64,000 nucleotides of DNA, from assembly GCA_023910675.1 (NCBI GenBank), contig JAAVWC010000001.1:682001-746000 (forward strand). Direction: 5' to 3'. The position numbers and the translations under genes are program-made. Origin of the DNA: Gemmatimonas sp. (GTDB lineage Bacteria > Gemmatimonadota > Gemmatimonadetes > Gemmatimonadales > Gemmatimonadaceae). Positions 8,532 through 16,893 of the stretch are shown in pieces (positions within the stretch are counted from its first letter, which is position 1; each line of letters starts with the position of its first letter). Under the pieces are notes generated by a model. The model did not search any database and had not been told where the DNA came from. It saw only the letters and a list, made by a program, of their open reading frames with translations.

Positions 8532-9755
8532 TCAGTACGATATCACCGAATTACACCGGCCGAGTGGAGATGGTTGCAGCGCCTTGCGCCGGGGTTCCGG
8601 TGCCTTCTGCCGAACGATGACCGCCGGCGCCTCCTCTCCTTCGGGGTATGGACCGGATGCCACCGAAATGCGCTTGTCGGCATGCAGGATCTGATAGGGT
8701 GCGTACAGCGTGTCGAGAACCTCTCCTCGCACGGTCGTACGGATGAATCGCCCCGCGGCTTCGTCACCAACGCTGAACCACAACAGTCCGTCTGCCGACA
8801 CGATAACCGATGAGTATCGGACGATCTGCCGAGGCTGCGCGGCGTTCATCGCATCGACGATTTTGCGCGACGAGGCCGCGTTGCCGTAACCGCTGCTGTA
8901 GCTATCGATCATCTGCTTACGGTACGCGGAAGACAAGGTATCCACGCGGCCACGGTATGGCGGCTTGTGCAGCAGTGTGAAACGTGTGTCGTACACATCG
9001 ACCATGTTGTCCGCGACGATGACAAACCCATTCTCGCAGACGGCGAGGCCACGAGTCGTCGTCATCGGAACCTTGAGCATGGTTCTGCCATTACCGGTCG
9101 CAACCTGCAGTTCGCGTGTCACGGGCAGATTCATTTGCCGGAGTGTCCGCCCCTTGTCGCTCACGTACACAATGTGCTGCACGTTGCGCACACCGTCCGG
9201 CGCCGCAAAGTTCGGCATCGGCGCATGCCGCATGACGTACGATCCATCGGCGAACTGTCCTTGCACCGCGTTCCATCCCTTCGAGGTCGCGAGTTCCACG
9301 GGAACCTCGGTACGCACGAACTTGAGCTTCTGGTCGAAGATCGACATGCGCCGGAGCGTCGCGTCGTCAACGCCGATTGTATCACCACGCAGTCTCATCA
9401 AGCGCGCTCGCGACTGAAACTCGCCGGGCCCGCTGCCGTTGCGCCCAGCCGCCGCGACATATCGCCCGGTCGAGTCGGTGAGGACAATGCGTTGCTCGTA
9501 TTGATCGGCGACAAGCACCGACCCATTCGAAAGAATCGCCACATTCGCGACAAAGCCGAACGGAATCGGCTCGCCCGTCACGTCACGAAGTTGGGCGAGG
9601 GCCACGGAATTCTCCGCTTTGACATACATGGCGGCTTGCGCCTTGGACTGCGCGTGCGCGGCGGACGTCCCCGTGAAGAGTGTCAGTGCGGTAGCGAGCG
9701 TGCATACGACCGGAAGCATATTGCCGTTCATCGTGTGCCTCATGGTGATTGTCAT
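8532..9755 (-). CDS. secreted 6-bladed beta-propeller protein
   Basis: A 407-residue protein with a signal peptide cleaved after AHAQ (about residue 36). The body has NHL/6-bladed propeller blades: NGSVLVADQYEQRIVLTDST, GRNGSGPGEFQSRARL, a blade with FVIVADNMVDVYD, and a final LLWFSVGDEAAGRF blade. Such proteins are common secreted products in this phylum, with unknown ligands. ATG alternatives exist at residues 5 and 9; the first would leave a longer n-region. It is followed by SIMPL on the same strand. Confidence 0.8.
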   Translation of the reverse strand: MTITMRHTMNGNMLPVVCTLATALTLFTGTSAAHAQSKAQAAMYVKAENSVALAQLRDVTGEPIPFGFVANVAILSNGSVLVADQYEQRIVLTDSTGRYVAAAGRNGSGPGEFQSRARLMRLRGDTIGVDDATLRRMSIFDQKLKFVRTEVPVELATSKGWNAVQGQFADGSYVMRHAPMPNFAAPDGVRNVQHIVYVSDKGRTLRQMNLPVTRELQVATGNGRTMLKVPMTTTRGLAVCENGFVIVADNMVDVYDTRFTLLHKPPYRGRVDTLSSAYRKQMIDSYSSGYGNAASSRKIVDAMNAAQPRQIVRYSSVIVSADGLLWFSVGDEAAGRFIRTTVRGEVLDTLYAPYQILHADKRISVASGPYPEGEEAPAVIVRQKAPEPRRKALQPSPLGRCNSVISY

Positions 9756-9795
9756 TGTGTCGCTCTGAGATAACTTGCAAGTAACTTAAACTTGG

Positions 9796-9833
9796 AAGGG
9801 GTCAGAGTCGTTGCGGAAGGGGTCAGAGTCGTT
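9796..9833 (+). repeat. dispersed repeat AAGGGGTCAGAGTCGTT, two tandem copies
   Basis: Copies start at 9796 and 9817, 21 bases apart, 68 bases upstream of the LVIVD-repeat gene. The last base triplet is CGTT where other copies have CCTT. Confidence 0.85.
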
Positions 9834-9900
9834 GAAATGGCCAGCACCGCGCGCCGGTGCCTCTTTCCTCCGTGACCCCTCACGCCTACAGCCAATTGCC

Positions 9901-11880
9901 ATGACGATCCCATTTCGCACCATGGTCTCCCTCAGCGTGCTGTCGCTGAGCGTGATCACGCTCGGCGCCTGCGCGCGCACCTCCAAGCCCAACGTCGCCG
10001 CCTCGCCCGCCACCGATCCGCGCAACGCGCTCAAGCCCGGCATGTACGACGCCGGCGTGCACGTCTCCAACCTGCGGCTCCTCTCCAGCGTGCGCAGTGC
10101 GCAATCGTTCGGCGACGAATGGAATACCGATCTCGCGTTCACCGGCAAGTACGTCGTGCAGGGCAACCAGAATGGCCCCATCGTCTGGGATATCAGCAAC
10201 CCGTCGAGCCCCACACTCGTGGTCGCGTACGAGTGCCCCGCCTCGCAGAATGACGTCTCGGTATACAAGAATCTGCTCTTCGTCTCCGCCGAAGCGATGA
10301 ACGGCCGCATCGACTGCAAGCCGGGCGGCGTACGACAGGCCGTGAGCACGGAGCGCATGCGTGGCGTGCGCATCTTCGACATCACCAACATCAGGGAGCC
10401 CAAGCTCCTCACCAACGTGCAGACGTGTCGCGGTTCGCATACGCACACGGTGCTCGAAGACCCGAAGGACAGGGACAACATCTACATCTACGTATCGGGC
10501 TCCTCACCCGTGCGCCCCAAGGGTGAGGTGAGCGACTGCTCGAACGCGCCCAGCGCCGACGTCGCGTCCAATCGCCTGCGCATCGAAATCATCAAGGTGC
10601 CGCTCGCCGATCCGACCAAGGCCGCGATCGTTAATCGCGCCAACATCTTCACCGGACTGAACGCGCCCACGTTGCACGGCCCGTCGGCGGCCGATCTTCT
10701 CCAGATCGAGGAGCTCAAGAAGAGCGGCAAGTTCTTCGCGTTCATTCCCGGCATGGGCATCGTGGAAGAGTTGCCCGCGGAGATGGTGAAGCCGGTGATC
10801 GACAACATCACCAAGCAGCGTGGAGGTACCGTCGCCACGGCCGCCGACTCCGCTGCCGCGCGTCCTATTGTCGACAACATGGTGAAGATGTTCATGCAGC
10901 AGAACGGCTTGGGAGGAGATCCCACCGGCAAGTTCAACGAGATGTCGCAGTGTCACGACATCACCGTCTACCCCGCACTCGGCATCGCCGGCGGCGCGTG
11001 CGAAGGACATGGCCTGCTGCTCGACATCAGCAATCCGGTGAACCCCATACGGCTCGATGCCGTTGCCGACAGCAACTTCGCCTACTGGCACTCGGCCACG
11101 TTCAACAACGACGGCACCGCGATGCTCTTCAGCGACGAGTGGGGCGGTGGCACCGGCGCCAAGTGTCGTGTGGGAGACAAGCCCGAGTGGGGCGCCAACG
11201 CGATCTTCGACATCGTGACCAACGCCACGACCGGCAAAAAGTCACTCAAGTTCCGCAGCTACTACAAGATTCCCACGTATCAGACGTCGAACGAAAACTG
11301 CGTGGCGCACAACGGGTCGCTCATCCCCATCCCGGGGCGCGACATCATGGTGCAGAGCTGGTATCAGGGTGGTATCTCGGTGTTCGACTGGACCGACACC
11401 TCGCATCCGCAGGAGATCGCGAGCTTCGACCGCGGCCCTGTTGACGGCAGCCGCATGGTGACCGCCGGCTCGTGGAGTGTGTACTGGTACAACGGTCACA
11501 TCGTGAGCAGCGAAATCGCGCGCGGCATGGACGTGGCCGAACTCGTGCCGAGCCGTTTTGTGTCGCAGAACGAAATCGATGCCGCCAAGACGGTGAAGTG
11601 GGAGCAGCTCAACGCGCAGGGGCAGCCCAAGATGGTGTGGCCGCCGAGCTTCCCGCTCGCCAAGGCGTTCACCGATCAGTTGGAGCGGAAAGGCTGTGCG
11701 ACGGGCGCGGTGAGTGCACTGCGCACGCAGATTGCGGCCGCCGAGAAGGCGAGCGGTGCATCGCGCAACTCGGCGCTTGAGGCAGCGGTGAGCGCGGCCG
11801 AGGGCGCGCGTGACTGCGACGCGAAGAGGACCGATTTGCTCAAGAAGGCGCTGCAGGATTTGCGGACGCCGGCGATGTAA
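9901..11880 (+). CDS. LVIVD-repeat lipoprotein
   Basis: A 659-residue lipoprotein; start at 9901 gives a signal peptide ending in the lipobox LGAC (Cys near residue 23). The body contains beta-propeller blades of the LVIVD/choice-of-anchor type: GPIVWDISNPSSPTLVVAY, GVRIFDITNIREPKLLTNVQ, GHGLLLDISNPVNPIRLDAV and GISVFDWTDTSHPQEIASF. Between blades 3 and 4 is an inserted helical region (residues about 250-350). The end is a helical Ala-rich tail. The protein should sit on the outer face of a membrane; its ligand is unknown. Flanking dispersed repeats on both sides suggest a module that moved or was bracketed. Confidence 0.85.
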   Translation: MTIPFRTMVSLSVLSLSVITLGACARTSKPNVAASPATDPRNALKPGMYDAGVHVSNLRLLSSVRSAQSFGDEWNTDLAFTGKYVVQGNQNGPIVWDISNPSSPTLVVAYECPASQNDVSVYKNLLFVSAEAMNGRIDCKPGGVRQAVSTERMRGVRIFDITNIREPKLLTNVQTCRGSHTHTVLEDPKDRDNIYIYVSGSSPVRPKGEVSDCSNAPSADVASNRLRIEIIKVPLADPTKAAIVNRANIFTGLNAPTLHGPSAADLLQIEELKKSGKFFAFIPGMGIVEELPAEMVKPVIDNITKQRGGTVATAADSAAARPIVDNMVKMFMQQNGLGGDPTGKFNEMSQCHDITVYPALGIAGGACEGHGLLLDISNPVNPIRLDAVADSNFAYWHSATFNNDGTAMLFSDEWGGGTGAKCRVGDKPEWGANAIFDIVTNATTGKKSLKFRSYYKIPTYQTSNENCVAHNGSLIPIPGRDIMVQSWYQGGISVFDWTDTSHPQEIASFDRGPVDGSRMVTAGSWSVYWYNGHIVSSEIARGMDVAELVPSRFVSQNEIDAAKTVKWEQLNAQGQPKMVWPPSFPLAKAFTDQLERKGCATGAVSALRTQIAAAEKASGASRNSALEAAVSAAEGARDCDAKRTDLLKKALQDLRTPAM

Positions 11881-11942
11881 AGGCGGGCGTTGTTGACGCG
11901 ACGACGGCCATCACCTTGAGCGAGGTGGTGGCCGCTGCCCTA

Positions 11943-12000
11943 AAGGGGTCAGAGTCCTTTCGCAGGGCCTAAAGTGATTGCCAAAAGGGGTCAGAGTCAT
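11943..12000 (+). repeat. dispersed repeat AAGGGGTCAGAGTC, two copies
   Basis: Copies start at 11943 and 11984, filling the gap between the LVIVD gene and the next operon. Confidence 0.85.
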
Positions 12001-12075
12001 TTCCCCACACGCCCACTCCTCGGTGGCGTCGGTTTCCACTTGACACCGCTGAACTCGTGGATCAAGCTAACCCGT

Positions 12076-14196
12076 ATGGCTTTGTGGAATGCACTCACAG
12101 TTCGTGGAGTAATAGTACTTATTGCAGCGCTGTTCGGCGTAATGGCCGAAGCGCCGCGGCCGGCGATGCGCTCGAGCCATGCGCCCGAGTTCTCCGCCAG
12201 TCTCGCGTCGTCGGCACGCGTGGTGCAGACGGACTCCGTGCGCATCACCGCCGAGGCCGTCCTCGCCATCAGTGAATTTTTCATTGAATGGCAGCGGCTC
12301 TGGCGCACCAGCGCCGTCGTCCGTGCCCAGGCCTTGGACTCTGCCGACCGTGAACTTCGGCTCCCGTACCTGCATTGCCATCGGGATGTTTCGCCGGAAT
12401 CGCGTGCCATTGCCGCAACAAACGGCGAGCCGACGGAGCGGTTCGTTCGTACGTCTGCGCGTTTTGCGATCGTTGCGAGCGAGTACTCCCAGTATGCTGT
12501 GTGCCCATCGTGGATCTTCGGAAGCTCGGTTCCGGATGTACAGGACGAACGGCTTTCCCGCGACGGAGCGCTGGTGCTCGCGCTGCGCCCTGTTGCACGT
12601 GCGGCGCGCGCACGGCTGCTGCTGGTGCTAGACTCTGCCGTCCACGCGCTGCCACACTCCGGATTTCTCGTTGGCCAACGCGTTCGCTTTCTCCTCGAAC
12701 AACGTGACGGCGCCGGCGCAGAACGGGCGACGCAGAACTGCCTGGCTGAACGCTGGTGGTGTCTCGCCCTCGCCGGATATGTCCAGGATCGCCTCGGCGC
12801 GTCACTCGAGGCCGATTCGATCTACCGCGTCATGGAGCGCGTCATGCGGGACGCGCGGCCGATCGACTCCCTGCGGCACTGGTACGACGTACGTCCGCTC
12901 GTGTCGAGCGACGCTTGGCAGGATTACGACAGCCGCCTCGGCGAAGAACGTATCGCCGCCGTGAAGAATTTCTGGTGGCTTTCCGACCCGCTCTTCCGCG
13001 AGACGGGCAACGAGCGATGGACCGCCCACCAAACGCGTCGTGTAGACATCGCCTTGCGGAGCGCGTTGGACGGTGACGAGCGATACGTCTGGGACGCCGA
13101 GCGCGGTGGCGATGCCCTTCGACAGCTCATTCTTCGTTACGACTGGCCAAGCTATACGTGGTGGGATTCACGGGCCACCGATGTTGGCCACTCCGGGTAC
13201 CTGTCGCTTCGGCGTTCAAGGCCTGTCCCACCGTACTCGACGTTTGAGTACTCGCTGGATCGGGTGCATTTCACCCCGGCGTGGACGGCGGCAGCGGCAC
13301 CGTTCTCCGCGCAGGAGTCCGACTGGGATATCGCGCCGCGTGAGTCGAATGGAGGAATAGACGCAACGTGGTAGGCCCCGGAACTCGTGCGACCCCGCCA
13401 CCCAATGGTCCAGCTGCCAGAGGGGCAGACCGTCCTCCTGCGGCGCGACACCAACATCGTACTCGTTACCGCGCACAATCTCACATCTCCCGCAATACCA
13501 TCGAAGTCAAGTCGCTTCGATGTATTGCTTCTCGCCGCACAGTCCGAGAATCTGATCGATACGGTGGCACACGACGTGGCGGAGGGCGGTGGCGCGTTCG
13601 TCATGCGTGCCCTGCTGGGTCGCCGACCCGTCGTGATGTCGGTAGAGGCTGCGCTTTTGGACAGCACACCGCTGTCGGCACGTGCCCGCTTCGGTGTCCA
13701 ACCGCCGCCCACACTGCAGATGATGCGCGCCGGTGACATCGCGATCTCCGACTTGGCCATTGTTCGTCCCGCGACGGTTTCGGGCGACCAAGCAGCACCG
13801 TCCGATGGGCGACTCGGCAAGTTGCTCTCCTCGCTTGTGCTGGACGCGTCTCAGCGACGCATTGGTCTTTATTGGGAGACATACGGCTTGGTACCGACCG
13901 ATATCGTGGAGATTGCGGTGGAGGTACAGCCAGATCTGTCGGTCGGCACTCTCCGAAGGATCGGGATGGCACTACGCATTGCCAACGACCCGACTCGTTC
14001 GCTCACCATTCGGTGGACCGAACCCAGCCTGCAGCAGCGGCCCTCACAACTGCCCGGCGCACGCCCGGTGTTGCTGCGCGAGATCGCACTCAATTTGGAG
14101 CCGTTGGCTCCTGGCCCTTACCTGCTTCGCGTTTCGGTGCGGAAGCCGGGCGGAGCGACGCTCAGCAGCGGTCGTCGACTGGTACTGCAACGGTGA
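12076..14196 (+). pseudogene. large conserved secreted-type protein split by in-frame TAG
   Basis: From the ATG at 12076 the frame reads 432 residues to TAG (13372-13374) and then continues in the same frame to TGA at 14196. Both halves look like real protein. The first has an N-terminal membrane/signal segment, a helical repeat region and the motif FWWLSDPLFRETGNERWTAH. The second resumes with APELVRPRHPMVQLPEGQTV and beta-sandwich-like repeats. The layout resembles a family common in Gemmatimonadota in which both parts are one polypeptide of about 700 residues. Either a nonsense mutation has split it or the TAG is read through; an internal restart at ATG 13405 is possible. The partner gene at 14193 overlaps its end by 4 bases. 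Confidence 0.65.
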
Positions 14197-14744
14197 AGCG
14201 ACTGGTGGCCGGCGTGCTGCTAACGCTCCTTGCCTTGCGCGTAACTGACGCGCAACGTCCGTTGCCGCGTCAGCGTGTCGGGCCAAATCCCGAACCGTCA
14301 CGGCCAATGCTCGGTGATTCGGTCATCGTGGAGAGGCAGACCATTCGCGTTAGCGTACCGCTACCGGTGATCGGCCCGAGCGCGGGACCGCACGTCATGG
14401 GCTTCTATGCGTGGCAGCTTGCCGTTCCGGGACCGAATGCCTTCTCGATCGTGCTGATGAGTGATTCCGCGCTACGCACGACCGAGGTGAACGAAATCAC
14501 GCGTTCGTTGACATTACGTCGATGCCCAACCGCACAGCCCGCCTCGCTTCGCGAATGCACCATTCCCGTCGCCGCCCTCGTGTACTACGAGCGCGAAGCC
14601 ATTCGCGCGCTCGTTACCGATGTGGATCTTGTCATGCAGCTTCGTGCAGAGCGTCCACTGTACTTCGTGCGCACGACCATTGAACCTCGCGGTCGTACCG
14701 AGAGTTCCGAGAAGCTTTGGATTTATGCGGACCGGCGAGAATAG
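14193..14744 (+). CDS. secreted hypothetical protein, partner of the upstream gene
   Basis: A 183-residue protein starting with GTG at 14193, overlapping the upstream stop as GTGA. It has a signal peptide (VKRLVAGVLLTLLALRVTDA) and two cysteines near residue 110 (RRCPTAQPASLRECT) that could form a disulfide. The rest is beta-rich. Its tight coupling to the preceding gene suggests the two products work together, probably outside the inner membrane. I do not recognise the family. Confidence 0.65.
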   Translation: MKRLVAGVLLTLLALRVTDAQRPLPRQRVGPNPEPSRPMLGDSVIVERQTIRVSVPLPVIGPSAGPHVMGFYAWQLAVPGPNAFSIVLMSDSALRTTEVNEITRSLTLRRCPTAQPASLRECTIPVAALVYYEREAIRALVTDVDLVMQLRAERPLYFVRTTIEPRGRTESSEKLWIYADRRE

Positions 14745-14845
14745 CGGCGGCGGGACCGCTGTTATGCGGAAAGCCCCGAATTCATGGTGCAACGCCGTTC
14801 AACGCGAGTTCGGTACGTTCGCTCGATTCTCGCCAAAAGGCGCCA

Positions 14846-14863
14846 AAAGGGGTCAGAGTCCTT
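14846..14863 (+). repeat. dispersed repeat AAGGGGTCAGAGTCCTTT
   Basis: Single copy in the 280-base gap between the 14.7 kb gene and the TA pair. The rest of the gap shows no gene. Confidence 0.85.
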
Positions 14864-15024
14864 TCTCGGAGTCGTTGAACAAAGCGGCCCTCAGCACCGC
14901 GTGCGCGAAGGAGCCGGCAGCGGAATCGGTTTCCACCGGCAACCATGACTCTCACCGACGTCGCGCTGGCGAAGTAGCACCGATCTGCTAGCGTAGTAGC
15001 ACATCAGTGCTACACGAGGAGTTT

Positions 15025-15252
15025 ATGGTCCGCGAACTTACGCTCCGTCAGGTCGGCGGCTCGATTGGCGCGACAATTCCGAAGGACATTGCCGAGAGGC
15101 TTCACCTCGAGGCTGGGGACCGCGTGCTGGCCATCGAGACCGACCGCGGCATTCTGCTGACGCCATACGATCCAGATGTGGAAGCGGGCCTCGCGGTGGC
15201 CGCCCACGCAGCGAAGAAGTTCCGCAACGCGCTGCGCGAACTGGCGAAGTAG
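15025..15252 (+). CDS. AbrB/MazE-type antitoxin
   Basis: A 75-residue protein with the swapped-hairpin AbrB fold: LRQVGGSIGATIPKDIAERL, then GDRVLAIETDRGILLTPYD, and a C-terminal helix (AAKKFRNALRELAK) that would hold the toxin. GAGGAG lies just before the ATG at 15025. The stop is 3 bases from the toxin gene, so the pair is one operon and probably autorepressed by the antitoxin. The array of antitoxin types in this window (AbrB here, AbrB again at 44 kb) are not close copies. Confidence 0.8.
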   Translation: MVRELTLRQVGGSIGATIPKDIAERLHLEAGDRVLAIETDRGILLTPYDPDVEAGLAVAAHAAKKFRNALRELAK

Positions 15253-15255
15253 CCC

Positions 15256-15582
15256 ATGGCTACGCCCCGTTGGGTACCGCGGCTCGCGCTGGACGCGGCC
15301 TTGGCGCGCGCACCGCAGAAATACCATTACGAGCCGGATTCAGACCTCGCGACGCTGGCCTCCGCGTACGCGTTCGGTCTAGCGAAGGCGCGTCCGTACC
15401 ACGACGGAAACAAGCGGGCCGCGCTTCTGGCCGCGACGATTTTTCTTGGTCTGAACGGGAAGGACCTCGACGCTACCGAAACCGAGGCTGTGCAAGTGGT
15501 CACCGCACTCGCGGCCGGTTCCCTCACCGAAGTCGCGCTGGCCACGTGGATGCGCGGGCAACTGGTTCGGTTCAAGCTGTAG
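15256..15582 (+). CDS. Doc/Fic-type toxin, degenerate
   Basis: A 108-residue protein with the core of the Doc toxin fold: LATLASAYAFGLAKARPYHD then GNKRAALLAATIFLGLNG. Doc toxins transfer phosphate to elongation factor Tu. The Fic/Doc motif should read HPFxDGNKR; here it is RPYHDGNKR, so the motif histidine is replaced by Arg (a His lies three positions on). About 30 N-terminal residues normal for Doc (the 'L..HGG..G..D' helix) are missing. The toxin may be weakened or inactive, while the antitoxin is intact. Confidence 0.7.
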   Translation: MATPRWVPRLALDAALARAPQKYHYEPDSDLATLASAYAFGLAKARPYHDGNKRAALLAATIFLGLNGKDLDATETEAVQVVTALAAGSLTEVALATWMRGQLVRFKL

Positions 15583-15596
15583 TGTTTGGAAGTCCT

Positions 15597-15614
15597 AAAG
15601 GGGTCAGAGCCCTT
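15597..15614 (+). repeat. dispersed repeat AAGGGGTCAGAGCCCTTT, variant
   Basis: Ninth copy, with GCCC for GTCC. The TGA of the convergent small gene (15604-15606) lies inside it. Confidence 0.8.
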
Positions 15615-15870
15615 TCCCCGCTCGATTCTCGAGCAGCTTCTCCGTGAACTGTTGCCCGTCGGCAACGCGACGGAGTTCGGCGTTTTGCGCCTCGAGCTGT
15701 TCTTCCAGCAGCTCGACGCGCTCACGCAGCGCCACGAGCTCCGGGGCCGACGCGCCCTTTGCTTCGAGCGCCCGGACGGCGCGCCACGCGAGGTAGCCCG
15801 CGCCTCCCAACGCGCTCAGCAGAAAGAGCGGCCACAGCAGCACCAGCAGAATGGGGAGAAATTCAGCCAT
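15604..15870 (-). CDS. small membrane protein with coiled coil
   Basis: An 88-residue protein: one membrane helix at residues 5-30 (LPILLVLLWPLFLLSALGGA), then a charged coiled coil (LVALRERVELLEEQLEAQNA). The layout resembles PspB-like or cell-division accessory proteins, but no specific family is recognised. It converges on the TA operon and its stop lies inside a dispersed repeat. Confidence 0.6.
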   Translation of the reverse strand: MAEFLPILLVLLWPLFLLSALGGAGYLAWRAVRALEAKGASAPELVALRERVELLEEQLEAQNAELRRVADGQQFTEKLLENRAGKGL

Positions 15871-15929
15871 GGAGCACTCGAGAGAAGGGCATCAATGATT
15901 CGGGTTGGTTCTCTCGAAAAACTAACACT

Positions 15930-16109
15930 TCAGCGCGCGATGATTACCAACGCCGACTGTTCAACGCCTGACGGAGCGCGGACCGTCACGTTGGTCAATC
16001 CGGTCGCGGCGCGCGGCAACGGTGGCCCGAAGAACGGGAGACCGGTAACGCTCTCGCCGCACGCGGTGAGTAGAGCGACCGCGACGAATAAGGTGCGTAG
16101 CCTGCGCAT
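15930..16109 (-). CDS. 59-residue lipoprotein
   Basis: Begins MRRLRTLFVAVALLTACGES, a signal peptide with lipobox LLTAC (Cys at residue 17). The mature part is about 43 residues and Pro-rich, ending in VIIAR. It is close to, and probably cotranscribed with, the lipoprotein gene just upstream at 16119. It lies 59 bases upstream of the 15604-15870 gene, same strand. Confidence 0.6.
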   Translation of the reverse strand: MRRLRTLFVAVALLTACGESVTGLPFFGPPLPRAATGLTNVTVRAPSGVEQSALVIIAR

Positions 16110-16118
16110 GTCATCAAC

Positions 16119-16535
16119 CTACTCAGGGATTGACGCTTGCACCGTGGCCGTCGTCGAGCGGGGCTCGCACGCCTCGCCGTTGGGATACGTGTCAGTGAAT
16201 TTCACCGGCTGCGGCGGTGTCGTGTTGCGCACGCCGCGCTCTGTGGTGACACGAACGGTGAAGTTGGTGGCGATCAGTCCGGGGAACCGTATGGTCCTGG
16301 TACGGCATTGTGGCCCACCATCGCAGCGATAGGTGTACGACACCGGCAGCGACGGCGAGAACACAGGCACCCCGATCTCGACCGTGAATGGACCGACGGG
16401 CACCGGCGAGATTTCGACCGTGAGCCCAGTGATGTCGCCGGCCAGCGGACAGGTGAGGTCGTCCGAACCGCACCCTGCGGTGAGCGCGAGCAGCAGGAGG
16501 AGTGCCGGGCGATGACGGCTGAGTCTTCGAGTCAT
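16119..16535 (-). CDS. lipoprotein, hypothetical
   Basis: About 138 residues from the ATG at 16535; a start 12 bases further upstream is equally possible. Signal peptide with lipobox LTAGC, then four cysteines in the mature part (DDLTCPLAGD, YRCDGGPQCR, GEACEP) that could pair. The rest reads as a single beta-sandwich, Ig-like. The lipoprotein gene at 15930 follows 9 bases downstream. Function unknown. Confidence 0.65.
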   Translation of the reverse strand: MTRRLSRHRPALLLLLALTAGCGSDDLTCPLAGDITGLTVEISPVPVGPFTVEIGVPVFSPSLPVSYTYRCDGGPQCRTRTIRFPGLIATNFTVRVTTERGVRNTTPPQPVKFTDTYPNGEACEPRSTTATVQASIPE

Positions 16536-16621
16536 GTGCGTGGGCATCGCGTATTGAGGATCGCCCAGGGAGCATCACGGGACACGACCTGCTGATGGAC
16601 CACGTCTGACAACCATGGTGG

Positions 16622-16834
16622 GACGGTAGACGTCACTGCGTCGACGTACGACTATCTCGAAAGTGGCAGACACGTCACGCAGACGTCATTCGCTGTTACC
16701 GCTGACCTCGACCCCAGTCTCAACACGTGGTGCCCATGTACTGCGGTGGGGCTTCGCGAGTTCATGTACGCCGTCGTCAATGAGCGACTGACCAAGGACA
16801 CGGCGGTGTTCGTGGGGACGGCGTTCATCGTCTG
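16622..16834 (+). pseudogene. C-terminal fragment of a secreted protein
   Basis: The plus frame reads VDVTASTYDYLESGRHVTQT and ends VFVGTAFIV at the TGA at 16834. No start codon or upstream domain is present. It has the composition of a beta-rich protein end and is likely a remnant. Confidence 0.3.
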
Positions 16835-16893
16835 AGTTGCGGCGCTGTACAAGCAGCCGTGGCGACGCGGGCGGTAGACGGCGAAGCGAGGCG

